Shown here piece after piece: positions 8,164-16,095 of a stretch of 35,538 nt of DNA. The notes under the pieces were generated by a model. It was not told the origin of the DNA and ran no database searches. It worked only from the letters and a program-made list of their open reading frames with translations. Both the position numbers and the translations under genes were made by a program. This DNA is from a virus: IMG/VR virus record IMGVR_UViG_3300033148_002144, positions 1-35,538 of that record; one strand, 5' to 3'. Within the stretch, counting starts at the first letter, position 1. Each line of letters starts with the position of its first letter.

Positions 8164-8497
8164 CTATTCGCACCCTTAATATTTTTTGTTTTTCAATATT
8201 ATATAAACAAGCATTTCCGCTTCTTTCATTAATAGCTATATATTTATATCTATTTACAGCTATACCAACACCGTCTTTATCTATAATTATATCATTTTCT
8301 TGTGCAATTTCTACATAATCACAAAACTGCTCAAAATAAGCATAGTGATAGTTTTTTTGCAGGAAAAATTTATAATCTTTTACATACGGTTTTAATGATT
8401 CAGTAGTATAAACTTCATCACTCACTCTTAATTCAGTAGGCATAACAACACCTAAACGCTTTAGTCTTTTATATACATACACAAAACAGTTATTCAC
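8156..8497 (-). CDS. NlpC/P60-derived tail-tip protein, probably degenerate
   Basis: The 113-residue product occupies the NlpC/P60 slot of the conserved tail-tip order (tape measure, distal tail, DUF2163 hub, peptidase, gpJ-like hub). The N-terminus NNCFVYVYKRLKRLG resembles the catalytic-Cys helix of NlpC/P60 (normally NCSGFV), and DGVGIAVNRYKYIAIN resembles the later HVGI strand. A Gly stands where the family His is expected, so peptidase activity is doubtful. It is shorter than the usual 140 or so residues. It may now be only structural, or the match may be positional. Confidence in the gene is high, in the family moderate. Confidence 0.6.
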   Translation of the reverse strand: MNNCFVYVYKRLKRLGVVMPTELRVSDEVYTTESLKPYVKDYKFFLQKNYHYAYFEQFCDYVEIAQENDIIIDKDGVGIAVNRYKYIAINERSGNACLYNIEKQKILRVRIDG

Positions 8498-8518
8498 AAT
8501 CTAATCCTTTTGTAATAA

Positions 8519-9127
8519 TTACTCTGGTTTAACGCTTCCCCACCATATAGTCTTAGTTATTGCATCAATAATACTGCTAAACTCATTTTGATTATATGTT
8601 CTTGAGGGTATAGGTTTAGTCCAATGGACAAACTGGGTAGCTATAGACCCTGTTATAGCGTTCTCTGTAGCACTAAAAGAGTCTATTAACCCCGAGAATA
8701 ACTCATATACATCTTTAGTTGTTGAGGATAAGTTTAACTTAGGGTATGTATCTAACGCATCCCCATATCCATAAGTATAAGTTTCTCCATCTACTGGGCT
8801 TTCTGATTCGGGTGTGTATATTACTCTTGTAATTGATGCTGGATTGTTTCGCCATTCTTGTGTTAAAGCACTTGATGACAAAGCACCGTTTATATTATCA
8901 ATCATTATGTTAATAGAACTTGATTGCATCGTTAAATCTTCAACAAGCCTATCAAAAGTAATAGCTAAAGGTGTATAGCTATTTCCTTCATATTCCACAA
9001 ATATATCGTGGTCTGTAAAATATAAAGTTTCATCAAGAGCACCCTCAAAGTCATGCATTTCAAATTTAAATAAATGCAATAATGCAAATTGATTTTCTGC
9101 CCTACTATTGGATGTGATACTTTTCAT
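8519..9127 (-). CDS. Tail hub protein, DUF2163 (BR0599)-like
   Basis: The 202-residue protein contains the DUF2163-type N-terminal pattern: LLHLFKFEMHDFEGALDETL, YFTDHDIFVEYEGNSYTPL and a run ending TFDRLVEDLTMQSSSINIMI. These proteins form part of the baseplate hub between the distal tail ring and the central hub in gene transfer agents and related siphoviruses. It overlaps the upstream gene by one base and is followed by the NlpC-like gene. It is shorter than complete DUF2163 proteins, lacking most of the usual C-terminal Cys-containing half. No catalytic residues are expected. Confidence 0.75.
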   Translation of the reverse strand: MKSITSNSRAENQFALLHLFKFEMHDFEGALDETLYFTDHDIFVEYEGNSYTPLAITFDRLVEDLTMQSSSINIMIDNINGALSSSALTQEWRNNPASITRVIYTPESESPVDGETYTYGYGDALDTYPKLNLSSTTKDVYELFSGLIDSFSATENAITGSIATQFVHWTKPIPSRTYNQNEFSSIIDAITKTIWWGSVKPE

Positions 9128-9912
9128 TATTTAACCTCTATAAAATCAGCTCTACAAGCATATAAACCATCTACACGCTTATTATATTGGATACTATCTT
9201 GAACAAACCTAGCATTAGTTATCTGCCCTGAAGAACTCCATGACTCTGGCATACCAAACTCACCCATGACACCTCCATTTTTACGATAAAAAGTAATCAA
9301 TTTTAATACTTGACTTTCATTTAACAACCAGGACATACTCCACGTTCTAAGTAAACCGCCTTTGTCTTTTGAATGTCTTACAGAATTACCTATTGAACTT
9401 AGTATATTATTACTTGCATAACTTAATAAAGTTTGATACGCTGGAGCGTCATCTAATATAAGTTGGAAACTATCATCCGTAGAGGTGCTTCGTGTGTAGT
9501 TGCTTGATTGTGTAAATAGATCTTGGTAAGCTGAAAAATTAAAAAACACGGATGTAATAAGCGTTATCTTACCTTTATACAAAGAGGTTTTAGCGTCTAT
9601 AGAAAAGGTAAAACCACTAAATGTCCATGTAGCCGCATTAAGAGTCATAAATGTAGGTCTTTTATCTATAAATGAATCTAAATCACAAAGAAAAGCACTT
9701 GCATGATTATTTTCATAAGCCTCTCTGAGTGTATTATACTGAGTATATGTCAAGGGTTTATAATCTATAGTTAATGTGATTGCCGGTATAGATGTAGTCA
9801 CTACTCTCTGCTCTTTACCACTATCAAACCTTAAAGCTTCTCCACTTTTTGACCACTCCTCTACCTCATAATCACGATGGTGTACTAATAAAGTAGAGGT
9901 TAAATCCGTCAT
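9127..9912 (-). CDS. Distal tail protein-like (DUF2460 position)
   Basis: The 261-residue protein has two beta-rich halves with related logic. The first contains SGKEQRVVTTSIPAITLTI, LTYTQYNTLREAYENNHAS and LYKGKITLITSVFFNF; the second contains LRTWSMSWLLNESQVLKLI followed by FYRKNGGVMGEFGMPESW. Repeated short-ring domains of this kind are found in distal tail and lambda gpM/gpL-like proteins. It directly follows the tape measure and precedes the DUF2163-like hub, which is where the DUF2460 distal tail protein sits in gene transfer agents. Assignment is by order plus general pattern. It overlaps both neighbours by one base. Confidence 0.7.
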   Translation of the reverse strand: MTDLTSTLLVHHRDYEVEEWSKSGEALRFDSGKEQRVVTTSIPAITLTIDYKPLTYTQYNTLREAYENNHASAFLCDLDSFIDKRPTFMTLNAATWTFSGFTFSIDAKTSLYKGKITLITSVFFNFSAYQDLFTQSSNYTRSTSTDDSFQLILDDAPAYQTLLSYASNNILSSIGNSVRHSKDKGGLLRTWSMSWLLNESQVLKLITFYRKNGGVMGEFGMPESWSSSGQITNARFVQDSIQYNKRVDGLYACRADFIEVK

Positions 9913-11663
9913 TATATAACACCTTTTATAGTTTGGCGTACACTACCATTTTGAGTAAGAGAAGCATTAATAATATTTTCAATTGTTCTTCTATTACTCA
10001 CTAAATAACTATCAAAACTCCTAGCATCTATTGCCGTTACTTCAAATGTAATATCAGCAGTGGTTACATTACCTCCACTCCCTACTGTTTGACCTTTATT
10101 CATAGCATCAATAGCACCTGCATTATTAGCCGTACCTGCTCTATTTACAACGGACTCACCCACTTGTAACTTAGCTAATCTTTCATCACTTCTCATACCT
10201 GTATGATACGAGGGGATATTAGAACCATGTCCAACACTTCCACCTGTATGAAAACCTAATAAACCACCTATTATACCAGTAGAACCCCCACCGCCAAATA
10301 AACCAGCTACTGCTTTTTGGGCTTGTATTCTGATTAGATCAGCAATTATAGCATTAGCCATCTCTTTCATAGAAGTTTTACCCGTCATAGCAAATTGTAC
10401 TATTGCATTTGTCATACCATTTACCACCGCTTCTTGCAACTCCCCAAAAGCTTTGTATTGTTCTTCACTATCTTTTAAGAGCTTATCTACTTCATTGTTA
10501 TACCACTCATCTAGTTGAGCTTTGTCATCTACGTGTTCAGCATAAGCTGCATATTTTTCATCTAGTTTTATTAGCTCATACTCGTGACCCTCTGTAATGC
10601 TTCTTAGATACTCATCATCAAATTGTTCTAACATGTTTACATGGTCTTTTTGAGCTTTGAGGTCCTTAGCTCTTGCATCATCTCTTGTTTTTTTAATAAT
10701 TACTTGTTTTTTTACTTCATTTTCTATCTCTAGTTGAGTCTGAGGTTTTGCTTTACCTTCAATACCAGTAATTACGGCTTTAACTTTTCTAGGTTTTTTA
10801 GCGACTCCGATTAATTCATCAAATGCTTTCTCTGTTGCTAATACTTCAGCTCTATAGTTTATCATCTCTTGTTTAGTATCTTCTCCAAATAAACCCTTAA
10901 CCCAGATACCCGCACCCTTAAAAGCATTACCTAACCCAGCAGCACTTACAGTTACAAGCCCTACAGTTTTATTTATTAACCATAAAGCCCCACCTTTATC
11001 AGCTAAGTTTATTAATTCATTCCCAAAATCTGAAAACTTATTAGTTACTTCTTGAATAGCACTGTCAATTTTAGCGGCTTTAGTTTCATTAAATCTATCA
11101 TTGACACCCTTAGTAGCTTCCTCTACAGCTGCCATTTTTTCAGCTAGTGATAATGTTTTTAGATCAAGTGTGCCATATTTAGTCTCTAGTACATCAACTA
11201 TAAACCCTTGGGCTTCCCCTGTTCTATTAAGCATTGATAAGTTATCTATAAAAGTCTCAGTACTCTCATGAGGAAAAGCTCTACCTAGTGCAACAGCTTG
11301 ATCTATCATTTTTTCAATTTCGGCACCGCTCATTCCAGCTGTTTTACCAGTTTGAACAAAACCTGCTATTATATCTTGACTCATCCCGTATTGAATTGAT
11401 GCTTGTCTTATATACTCTTTGGTAGCTTTTGTTAATCCGAAAGTAGCCTTTTCAAGTGCTAATGCTGAGGATGTAGCTTTTAGCATAGCTGCCCCTGCAA
11501 CTGCTATCCCTGCACCTACAGCTATCCAGTTAGTTTTCATACTTTTAGTAGTTCTATCATCTTGTTTTTCTAAAGTATTCAACTCTTTTTTAATATCGGA
11601 TAATGACTTTTTAGCGGGTTTTCCGTTAATTATGACATCAAACTCTACTTTATCATTTGGCAT
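9912..11663 (-). CDS. Tape measure protein
   Basis: The 583-residue protein shows the tape-measure layout. An N-terminal helical segment (IKKELNTLEKQDDRTTKSMK) is followed by an Ala/Gly hydrophobic stretch (about 46-72) and long helices with KATFGLTKATKEYIRQASIQ. Another hydrophobic region lies near residue 230. The C-terminal region has MKEMANAIIADLIRIQAQKA, then Gly-rich segments (GLFGGGGSTGIIGGLLGF, HTGGSVGHGSN) and KLQVGESVVNRAGT. Using the rule of thumb of about 0.15 nm per residue, the tail would be near 87 nm. It overlaps the chaperone gene by 11 bases and has no frameshifted second product upstream. It is also injected and may help membrane passage. Confidence 0.92.
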   Translation of the reverse strand: MPNDKVEFDVIINGKPAKKSLSDIKKELNTLEKQDDRTTKSMKTNWIAVGAGIAVAGAAMLKATSSALALEKATFGLTKATKEYIRQASIQYGMSQDIIAGFVQTGKTAGMSGAEIEKMIDQAVALGRAFPHESTETFIDNLSMLNRTGEAQGFIVDVLETKYGTLDLKTLSLAEKMAAVEEATKGVNDRFNETKAAKIDSAIQEVTNKFSDFGNELINLADKGGALWLINKTVGLVTVSAAGLGNAFKGAGIWVKGLFGEDTKQEMINYRAEVLATEKAFDELIGVAKKPRKVKAVITGIEGKAKPQTQLEIENEVKKQVIIKKTRDDARAKDLKAQKDHVNMLEQFDDEYLRSITEGHEYELIKLDEKYAAYAEHVDDKAQLDEWYNNEVDKLLKDSEEQYKAFGELQEAVVNGMTNAIVQFAMTGKTSMKEMANAIIADLIRIQAQKAVAGLFGGGGSTGIIGGLLGFHTGGSVGHGSNIPSYHTGMRSDERLAKLQVGESVVNRAGTANNAGAIDAMNKGQTVGSGGNVTTADITFEVTAIDARSFDSYLVSNRRTIENIINASLTQNGSVRQTIKGVI

Positions 11664-12045
11664 CTGTAGTCTCTTTCATAGTTCCAAAAATATCAAGGCT
11701 CATCTCATAAGCAAGATAAGAAGAGGCACCTGCTGGTAAATCTGATATTAATTTAAAGTGTTCTGGGTTTGTGTGACTAAACAATCTTTTACCCTCACTA
11801 TCAAGAGCTTTCTCAAGTATAGTATGTATAGGTATTAAATGATCTTGTTTTTCGTGTTTAGTTTCAATGCTTCCATCCGTATTAGTGATAGAATTAACTT
11901 TAATACACATTTGTTCAATTCTTACTTTTTCTAATAAAGTTAAATACCTAAAGAAAAAAGAAAACTCTTGAGTACCTACTTTTACTACTACATCATTTAA
12001 ATTATCTTGTGCTTTTACTAATTCCGCTTGAAGTTTATCAATCAT
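11653..12045 (-). CDS. Tail assembly chaperone (gpG-like)
   Basis: The 130-residue protein lies between the tail tube gene and the tape measure gene, where the tail assembly chaperone is found in siphoviruses. It is helical with a small beta N-terminus (VVVKVGTQEFSFFFRYLTLLEK) and a C-terminal segment DLPAGASSYLAYEMSLDIFG. Lambda-type phages make a longer GT form by a -1 frameshift. Here the gene ends just inside the tape measure frame and no room for a separate T region exists, so a single product is expected. The last 11 bases overlap the tape measure start. Confidence 0.75.
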   Translation of the reverse strand: MIDKLQAELVKAQDNLNDVVVKVGTQEFSFFFRYLTLLEKVRIEQMCIKVNSITNTDGSIETKHEKQDHLIPIHTILEKALDSEGKRLFSHTNPEHFKLISDLPAGASSYLAYEMSLDIFGTMKETTDAK

Positions 12046-12070
12046 TGTGAGCCTTTTATAGAGTTGATAA

Positions 12071-12089
12071 GATGCTATCTAATAGCACC
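12071..12089 (-). terminator. Compact hairpin downstream of the major tail protein gene
   Basis: On the minus strand GGTGCTAT, loop TAG, ATAGCATC forms an eight-pair stem (one G-T wobble) nine bases after the tail tube stop. The next bases, TTATCAAC, are not a strong U-tract. It may therefore be a partial terminator or an mRNA-stabilising 3' end that keeps tail tube expression above that of the chaperone. Confidence 0.45.
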
Positions 12090-12097
12090 CTACAATC

Positions 12098-12508
12098 CTA
12101 TGCGTTAGCTGCTAGAGTTAACTCACCCGTACCTTCATAAGAAAAGGATACTTCCACTATACCATTTACATCATTAGTAATAGGCATAGATGTGACTAAT
12201 GCATCACCGCTGTATTTTTCAGCTGTACCAGACCCCGTTGCACTTGTTATCAACTCTAGTGCTACTGTAGCACCTGTAGTAATACCAGTGATTAACGAAG
12301 CCTCACCCGTATCAGCACCCCCATCAAATAAGACCGTAATTGTTCCGCTCCATGCTTTTAATGTTGCAGCACTTTCCTTCCATCCGCCAGATGCAAAAGT
12401 AGTAGTATCTACAGTCTCACCCGTCAAGTCTAAACTCCACGCTTTAGAAGTACCTACTGCATTTGATGCAGCTGTACAGCTTCCACTATGTCCGATAATT
12501 GGTGCCAT
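12098..12508 (-). CDS. Major tail protein (tail tube)
   Basis: The 136-residue protein is Gly/Ala/Thr/Ser-rich and beta-stranded. Its pattern includes LDLTGETVDTTTFASGGWKE, LKAWSGTITVLFDGG and VEVSFSYEGTGELTLAA, typical of siphovirus tail tube proteins (DTTTF followed by GW, then SGTITV and a closing GTGELT strand). Subunits form the hexameric rings of the tail tube. It is preceded by the tail terminator candidate, overlapping by one base, and followed by a hairpin and the chaperone gene. The usual tube-domain length is about 130-150, so it is complete and carries no added Ig domain. Confidence 0.88.
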   Translation of the reverse strand: MAPIIGHSGSCTAASNAVGTSKAWSLDLTGETVDTTTFASGGWKESAATLKAWSGTITVLFDGGADTGEASLITGITTGATVALELITSATGSGTAEKYSGDALVTSMPITNDVNGIVEVSFSYEGTGELTLAANA

Positions 12509-12828
12509 TATTGACTCCTTATATTAAAAGTTAAAACAATATTATATCCGTTTTCTACATTATCAACTGTTATAGTTGTATTGTCTGAAACATCTACTTT
12601 ATTACTTATTGCACTTGCTATTGTAGTTTCCATTTTAGTGCCAAATAAATCAGCATCAAAATCTCTTAAGAATAAATTATACACTTCTACCCTATCAAGT
12701 ACCATATTATTAAAGGTTTTACCCTCACCATCTCCATACAATACAGATACTAATGAAAATTGCTTATTAGTTAGATCATTGTAATCTTTTTTGAACTCAT
12801 AACCAGCTGCTTTTAAATATTTTTTCAT
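12508..12828 (-). CDS. Probable tail terminator / neck protein
   Basis: The 106-residue protein is not recognised by motif. It has an N-terminal helix (KKYLKAAGYEFKKDYNDL), a beta core and an ending strand VENGYNIVLTFNIRSQ. Its size and position, between the head-tail connector and the tail tube protein, are those of the tail terminator or tail completion protein that caps the tube and joins it to the neck. It overlaps the connector gene by ATGA and the tail tube gene by one base. The assignment rests on gene order. Confidence 0.6.
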   Translation of the reverse strand: MKKYLKAAGYEFKKDYNDLTNKQFSLVSVLYGDGEGKTFNNMVLDRVEVYNLFLRDFDADLFGTKMETTIASAISNKVDVSDNTTITVDNVENGYNIVLTFNIRSQ

Positions 12829-13418
12829 CTGTCTATAATCCCGTAACTAATAGTTTGATTCTCTTCATCTTCATCAATGTTACCATTTTCATTTGCATCA
12901 TAATCAGCAGTTAATGTAGATAATTCTGTACTGTAAAGGCTCTTAAATCTTTCATAATGAACAAAATAAATATCTTCTTCATCACCGTCATTCATTAAAC
13001 TACCACATATTAACTCAAGGGTTTTATAAATGTAAAGCTCTTTTAGTTGATATGTTGTTAAGAATAAATCAACATCATAACCCATATTTCTAAAATCATT
13101 AGCAATATTTAAAGTTGCTTGTTCCACATCACTTTGAAAACCTTTATCACATATACAAAATTCATCTGTATTTGTAATTGCAGTATCTAAAGCATCAAAA
13201 GTACAAGTCCCTGTGATGTCATCAAAAGCTGTAATAATTCTATCAAGTCCAATATTAGCACCATTGACAAAACATATATAGTAATTAGCTATAGTCTGCT
13301 CATCAATTAGTTTGGTATTAACCGCTGTTGTTGTACTTCCACTATCTGCTTTAAAGTGATAATTAGCAAGTAGTTTTAACCTACTTACAACATCGGCATT
13401 AGTTAAAGTTACACTCAT
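12825..13418 (-). CDS. Head-tail connector (adaptor) with an EF-hand-like loop
   Basis: The 197-residue protein is in the adaptor slot between coat and tail genes. Adaptor-like features are an N-terminal region with TNADVVSRLKLLANYH and a helical core SDVEQATLNIANDFRNMGYD, followed by LKELYIYKTLELICGSLMND. Near the C-terminus residues 174-185 read DANENGNIDEDE, which fits the 12-residue EF-hand/dockerin calcium loop (acidic or Asn at 1, 3, 5, Gly at 6, Ile at 8, Glu at 12). Calcium-stabilised necks and capsids are known in phages, but a loop here is unusual. It follows the small HeH gene by three bases. Confidence 0.72.
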   Translation of the reverse strand: MSVTLTNADVVSRLKLLANYHFKADSGSTTTAVNTKLIDEQTIANYYICFVNGANIGLDRIITAFDDITGTCTFDALDTAITNTDEFCICDKGFQSDVEQATLNIANDFRNMGYDVDLFLTTYQLKELYIYKTLELICGSLMNDGDEEDIYFVHYERFKSLYSTELSTLTADYDANENGNIDEDEENQTISYGIIDR

Positions 13419-13421
13419 TTG

Positions 13422-13664
13422 TTAAACCTTTGCTTCTTTAATCTCTTTTTTAAGTTGACGATTTGTTAACCCCGTTGTGTCAATACCTAAAGATGAAGCT
13501 TCATCTATTAGCAACTCTTTTGGTGTTTTTGTAGGGTTAACACTATCATCTTCAACAACATCAACACCGTAAAGTTTATGCACATCAGCATCAAAATCAG
13601 ATTTATTTATATTTTTAAACCCTCTTCGATTATCATCTACAATTGCAATAGTTTCCACTTTCAT
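13422..13664 (-). CDS. Small head-tail protein with HeH/SAP-like C-terminus
   Basis: The 80-residue protein starts with a beta hairpin and ETIAIVDDNRRGFKNINKSD, a form seen in small phage neck proteins ('GFkriNksDFd'). It ends with ELLIDEASSLGIDTTGLTNR plus a Lys-rich tail, which matches the helix-extended-loop-helix (HeH/LEM/SAP) pattern that ends in 'GLT..QLK..I'. HeH domains sometimes bind nucleic acid. It is just after the coat protein gene and before the adaptor. Its ribosome binding site lies inside a hairpin (13669-13692), so its translation may be kept low. Confidence 0.72.
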   Translation of the reverse strand: MKVETIAIVDDNRRGFKNINKSDFDADVHKLYGVDVVEDDSVNPTKTPKELLIDEASSLGIDTTGLTNRQLKKEIKEAKV

Positions 13665-13668
13665 ATTA

Positions 13669-13692
13669 GTCCTTTATTTTTAGTATAAAGAC
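13669..13692 (-). promoter_or_regulatory. Hairpin that covers the ribosome binding site of the HeH gene
   Basis: On the minus strand GTCTTTAT, a seven-base loop and ATAAAGGAC (one bulged G) can pair. The right arm contains AAAGGA, the ribosome binding site of the ATG at 13664. A shorter hairpin at 13693-13710 overlaps the coat protein stop. Together they could limit expression of the downstream genes compared with coat protein. Confidence 0.4.
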
Positions 13693-13700
13693 TCTTTCAA

Positions 13701-14846
13701 TTAAGAAAGAAGTCTAATAATACCTTCACGTTTAAGTGCTTCACCACCATAAAGAATAGATAGTGAGTGCTCAGTATTTTTATTTACACGCTCAACTTCA
13801 TAAGTGAATGTGATACCACTTACTGGGTCTGTAAATGATTCAACGATGTTACCCCCAGAAAATTCAATACTAACAGGAGCCGAACCAAAGATATAAGCAT
13901 CTTCTTGGAACGCTAAACCAGCAGCAGTATAGTCAGCAACAAATGTAACTGCATCGCCATCAGCAGCAGCCACTTTATTAGCAGGTGCGAATGATACAGT
14001 AATTGCATTTGTTGCAGCTGTAGCTAACGCTGTAGTTACTACATACTCTTGGGTATCTCCAGCTTTTGTGAATATATCCCCTTCAACAAGCGTACCCGTT
14101 AAAGTAGTCTCATCGAATGTAATTGAAGTTGCCCCGATTGCACAAGTTGCAGCTACTAGAGCATCTTTAGAAGACCCATCTGATAACGTACCTCCAACAA
14201 AGTCAGTGAGGTTATTAGTTTCAGCAATATCATATCCGTATAAACGACCTATAATGGCATCTCTTAATACTTCGCTACCTCCAAACTTATCTGATTCACT
14301 CAAGTTTGTATCTTTGATAAATGCACCAGCTACCGTTGGATTAATAGAAGCGTTACGATTTCTCATTGGTACGGTGTTATTACCCATTAAAGTACGAGCA
14401 TCTACTAACGCTGCTGGGTCATTAAACGCTGCACCAGATGTACCAGCAGTTCCATAACCTTTAACAGCCATATCTGCAAGAATAAACGCATCAACAAAAT
14501 CAGCTAAAGCAATAACAGCTTTTTCTAATGCCTCCGATGGACGACCCTCTTCAATTTTTTTAAGTTCTAAATCCGTAAATTGGATCTTAACTTCTTTCCA
14601 CGCATCTAGTACAATTGCAACATTTGCAGCTGTAATATCTGTTGGTGTATTTTCATTACCTCTACCCGCTACTACATTTTGAACTGCTGGAGATGTAAAC
14701 GATGGTACATTAATAGTATCACCTTTTTTTCTAAACTCAGCATCAAAACCACGATTTACTAAATTTGCCGTAATTGAGTTGTTACGATATATAATCGCAG
14801 CCTCTGTTAATATCTTTGGTATTAAATCAGTTAATGTATTTGACAT
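13701..14846 (-). CDS. Major capsid protein, HK97 fold, P22 coat-like
   Basis: The 381-residue protein is the coat protein by position (after scaffold, before connectors) and by sequence. The N-arm ends in RKKGDTINVPSFTSPAVQN, followed by WKEVKIQFTDLELKKIEEG and a long helix (FVDAFILADM), as in HK97-fold coats. Residues about 236-290 hold a small beta insertion (LVEGDIFTKAGDTQEYVVT, then NAITVSFAPANKVAA) like the inserted I-domain region of P22-type coat proteins. The C-terminus is a strand-rich E-loop/P-domain end. No maturation protease domain or delta domain is present, which fits a separate scaffold. It probably forms a T=7 shell. Confidence 0.88.
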   Translation of the reverse strand: MSNTLTDLIPKILTEAAIIYRNNSITANLVNRGFDAEFRKKGDTINVPSFTSPAVQNVVAGRGNENTPTDITAANVAIVLDAWKEVKIQFTDLELKKIEEGRPSEALEKAVIALADFVDAFILADMAVKGYGTAGTSGAAFNDPAALVDARTLMGNNTVPMRNRNASINPTVAGAFIKDTNLSESDKFGGSEVLRDAIIGRLYGYDIAETNNLTDFVGGTLSDGSSKDALVAATCAIGATSITFDETTLTGTLVEGDIFTKAGDTQEYVVTTALATAATNAITVSFAPANKVAAADGDAVTFVADYTAAGLAFQEDAYIFGSAPVSIEFSGGNIVESFTDPVSGITFTYEVERVNKNTEHSLSILYGGEALKREGIIRLLS

Positions 14847-14859
14847 TAGTTTTTCCTTC

Positions 14860-15486
14860 TTATCTTATAATATCTGAGGCTTTATATTTAGCCCGTTCCA
14901 CCGCAGAAAGTTTTGAGTAATCAGGCATTTTAATTTGTGAAGATGGTGTATGTTTACTTTGAGGATTAGGTACATGTACCTTCCTCTCATCTACAAAACC
15001 AAAAAAGTCTGGTTGTTTTTCTTTCAACGCACTTATGAATGTGTCAACATTAAAACCCTCTACATTTTTAGCTTCAGCATAATCCATTTTAAAGTATTTC
15101 ATTTTATCTGGATTAATACCATTAGCTAAAGCAAGAGTTTGAATTTCCGTATCTGCAATATTTGCATTTAGTTTACCTTCAAGGGTAGTAGATATTAATC
15201 TCTCAGCCTCTAGCAAATCTTGCATCTTTTGCAACTCTGTTTTATCAGCTTCTTGGTTTTCTTGGTGCGTTGTAACGATGCTTTTCAGTACATCAATATC
15301 ATCAACACCTATACTAGCAAGTAGCTCAGTAGTTGCAGTGTTACCACCTTTTGCAGCCCCTTTACCGAAACTTTCGTTAAATTTAGCATCGAACGCTGCT
15401 TGTGTCATAGTAACCGTTTCATTCCCACCATCTGGAGTTGGTGTAGTCTCTTTTTTTCCAGTATTATCATCATGCTCTTCAGCCAT
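14860..15486 (-). CDS. Capsid scaffolding protein
   Basis: The 208-residue protein is acidic and low in complexity at the N-terminus, with TPTPDGGNETVTMTQAAFDA as a conserved scaffold start. The centre is a long coiled coil (TELQKMQDLLEAERLISTTL), and the C-terminal part (KMKYFKMDYAEAKN, VERAKYKASDIIR) is the likely coat-binding helix. It lies 13 bases before the coat gene in the usual scaffold-coat order. Absence of a protease motif means removal must be by escape, as in P22, or by another protease such as the HExxH protein upstream. The ATG at 15486 has AAGGG upstream. Confidence 0.85.
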   Translation of the reverse strand: MAEEHDDNTGKKETTPTPDGGNETVTMTQAAFDAKFNESFGKGAAKGGNTATTELLASIGVDDIDVLKSIVTTHQENQEADKTELQKMQDLLEAERLISTTLEGKLNANIADTEIQTLALANGINPDKMKYFKMDYAEAKNVEGFNVDTFISALKEKQPDFFGFVDERKVHVPNPQSKHTPSSQIKMPDYSKLSAVERAKYKASDIIR

Positions 15487-15516
15487 AAGGTACCCTTTAT
15501 ATTTTAAAGTACCTAA

Positions 15517-15525
15517 ATTGTACCA
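15517..15525 (-). promoter_or_regulatory. Extended -10 promoter candidate for scaffold and coat genes
   Basis: The minus strand reads TGGTACAAT, matching TGnTATAAT at eight of nine specified positions. No good -35 box is visible, as is common for extended -10 promoters. The expected start site would lie about 20-30 bases before the scaffold ATG, placing an internal late promoter before the most abundant structural genes. Confidence 0.45.
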
Positions 15526-15665
15526 TAAAACTGATTAAAAAGTATACAATGAGAGGGTTATAAGTTATACACACTTATTTTAAATACTTATGTTATACTA
15601 TTTTTGTTGAATAGTAGTTTATAAGTTTTCTATTATTTTACACTTTTTATGTCATACCTCCTTAA

Positions 15666-15695
15666 TACACCTTTGCATGCAGTGACGAAGGTGTA
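15666..15695 (-). terminator. Hairpin in the gap between gpG-like and scaffold genes
   Basis: TACACCTT and AAGGTGTA form a perfect eight-base-pair stem with a 14-base loop, directly after the stop of the gene at 15697. On the minus strand the hairpin is followed by TTAAGGAGG, a strong Shine-Dalgarno-like motif that leads only to a two-codon frame. It is not followed by a U-tract, so it is more likely a stabiliser, processing site or weak terminator. The 210 bases between the two genes hold no other credible frame. Confidence 0.4.
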
Positions 15696-15696
15696 G

Positions 15697-16095
15697 TTAT
15701 ATTCTTATCTTTGATATTTTCTGAGCTATTCTTTTTCTTTGTCTTAAATCTAATCCCATAAATTTACGTGTTTTACTATTACCTACTGCTTTACTTCGCT
15801 CTTGTTTACTCGCTACATAAAATCTTAAACCGTTATCAATCTTTTTCCATGTAATAGCATTTAGCATTTTACCAGACACCGTCAAGTTCACTTTACTACC
15901 ATGTGTTTTCTTTTTAGCTTTTCCATATTCAGGGCTATATGATTCAAACTTTTTATTATTCACATCTTTACCGCTTTGTGTTCTTGTGACTATGTCCGTT
16001 ATTATCTCATTAGCCATTTTTTGTAGGTTACTATTAACGGACCTATCCACTATACGTTTATATACCTTAGTAAAGTTGATTGTTTTTTTCAACAC
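15697..16095 (-). CDS. Virion morphogenesis / HK97 gp10-like neck protein
   Basis: The 132-residue basic protein contains GKDVNNKKFESYSPEYGKAK, then GSKVNLTVSGKMLNAITWKK and RKFMGLDLRQRKRI. This is the pattern of phage virion morphogenesis and gp10-like neck proteins (conserved 'Y.p.Ya..K', 'vnLt.tG.ml.ai', and 'fmGl' near the end). Such proteins close the head-tail joint. Here it precedes the scaffold rather than following the coat protein, which is uncommon. It overlaps the head morphogenesis gene by seven bases. Confidence 0.75.
   Translation of the reverse strand: MLKKTINFTKVYKRIVDRSVNSNLQKMANEIITDIVTRTQSGKDVNNKKFESYSPEYGKAKKKTHGSKVNLTVSGKMLNAITWKKIDNGLRFYVASKQERSKAVGNSKTRKFMGLDLRQRKRIAQKISKIRI

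Noticed and set aside
11653-12045. Programmed -1 frameshift to a longer tail chaperone
   Set aside because: The downstream frame is the tape measure itself and no separate T-like extension or clear slippery site exists.
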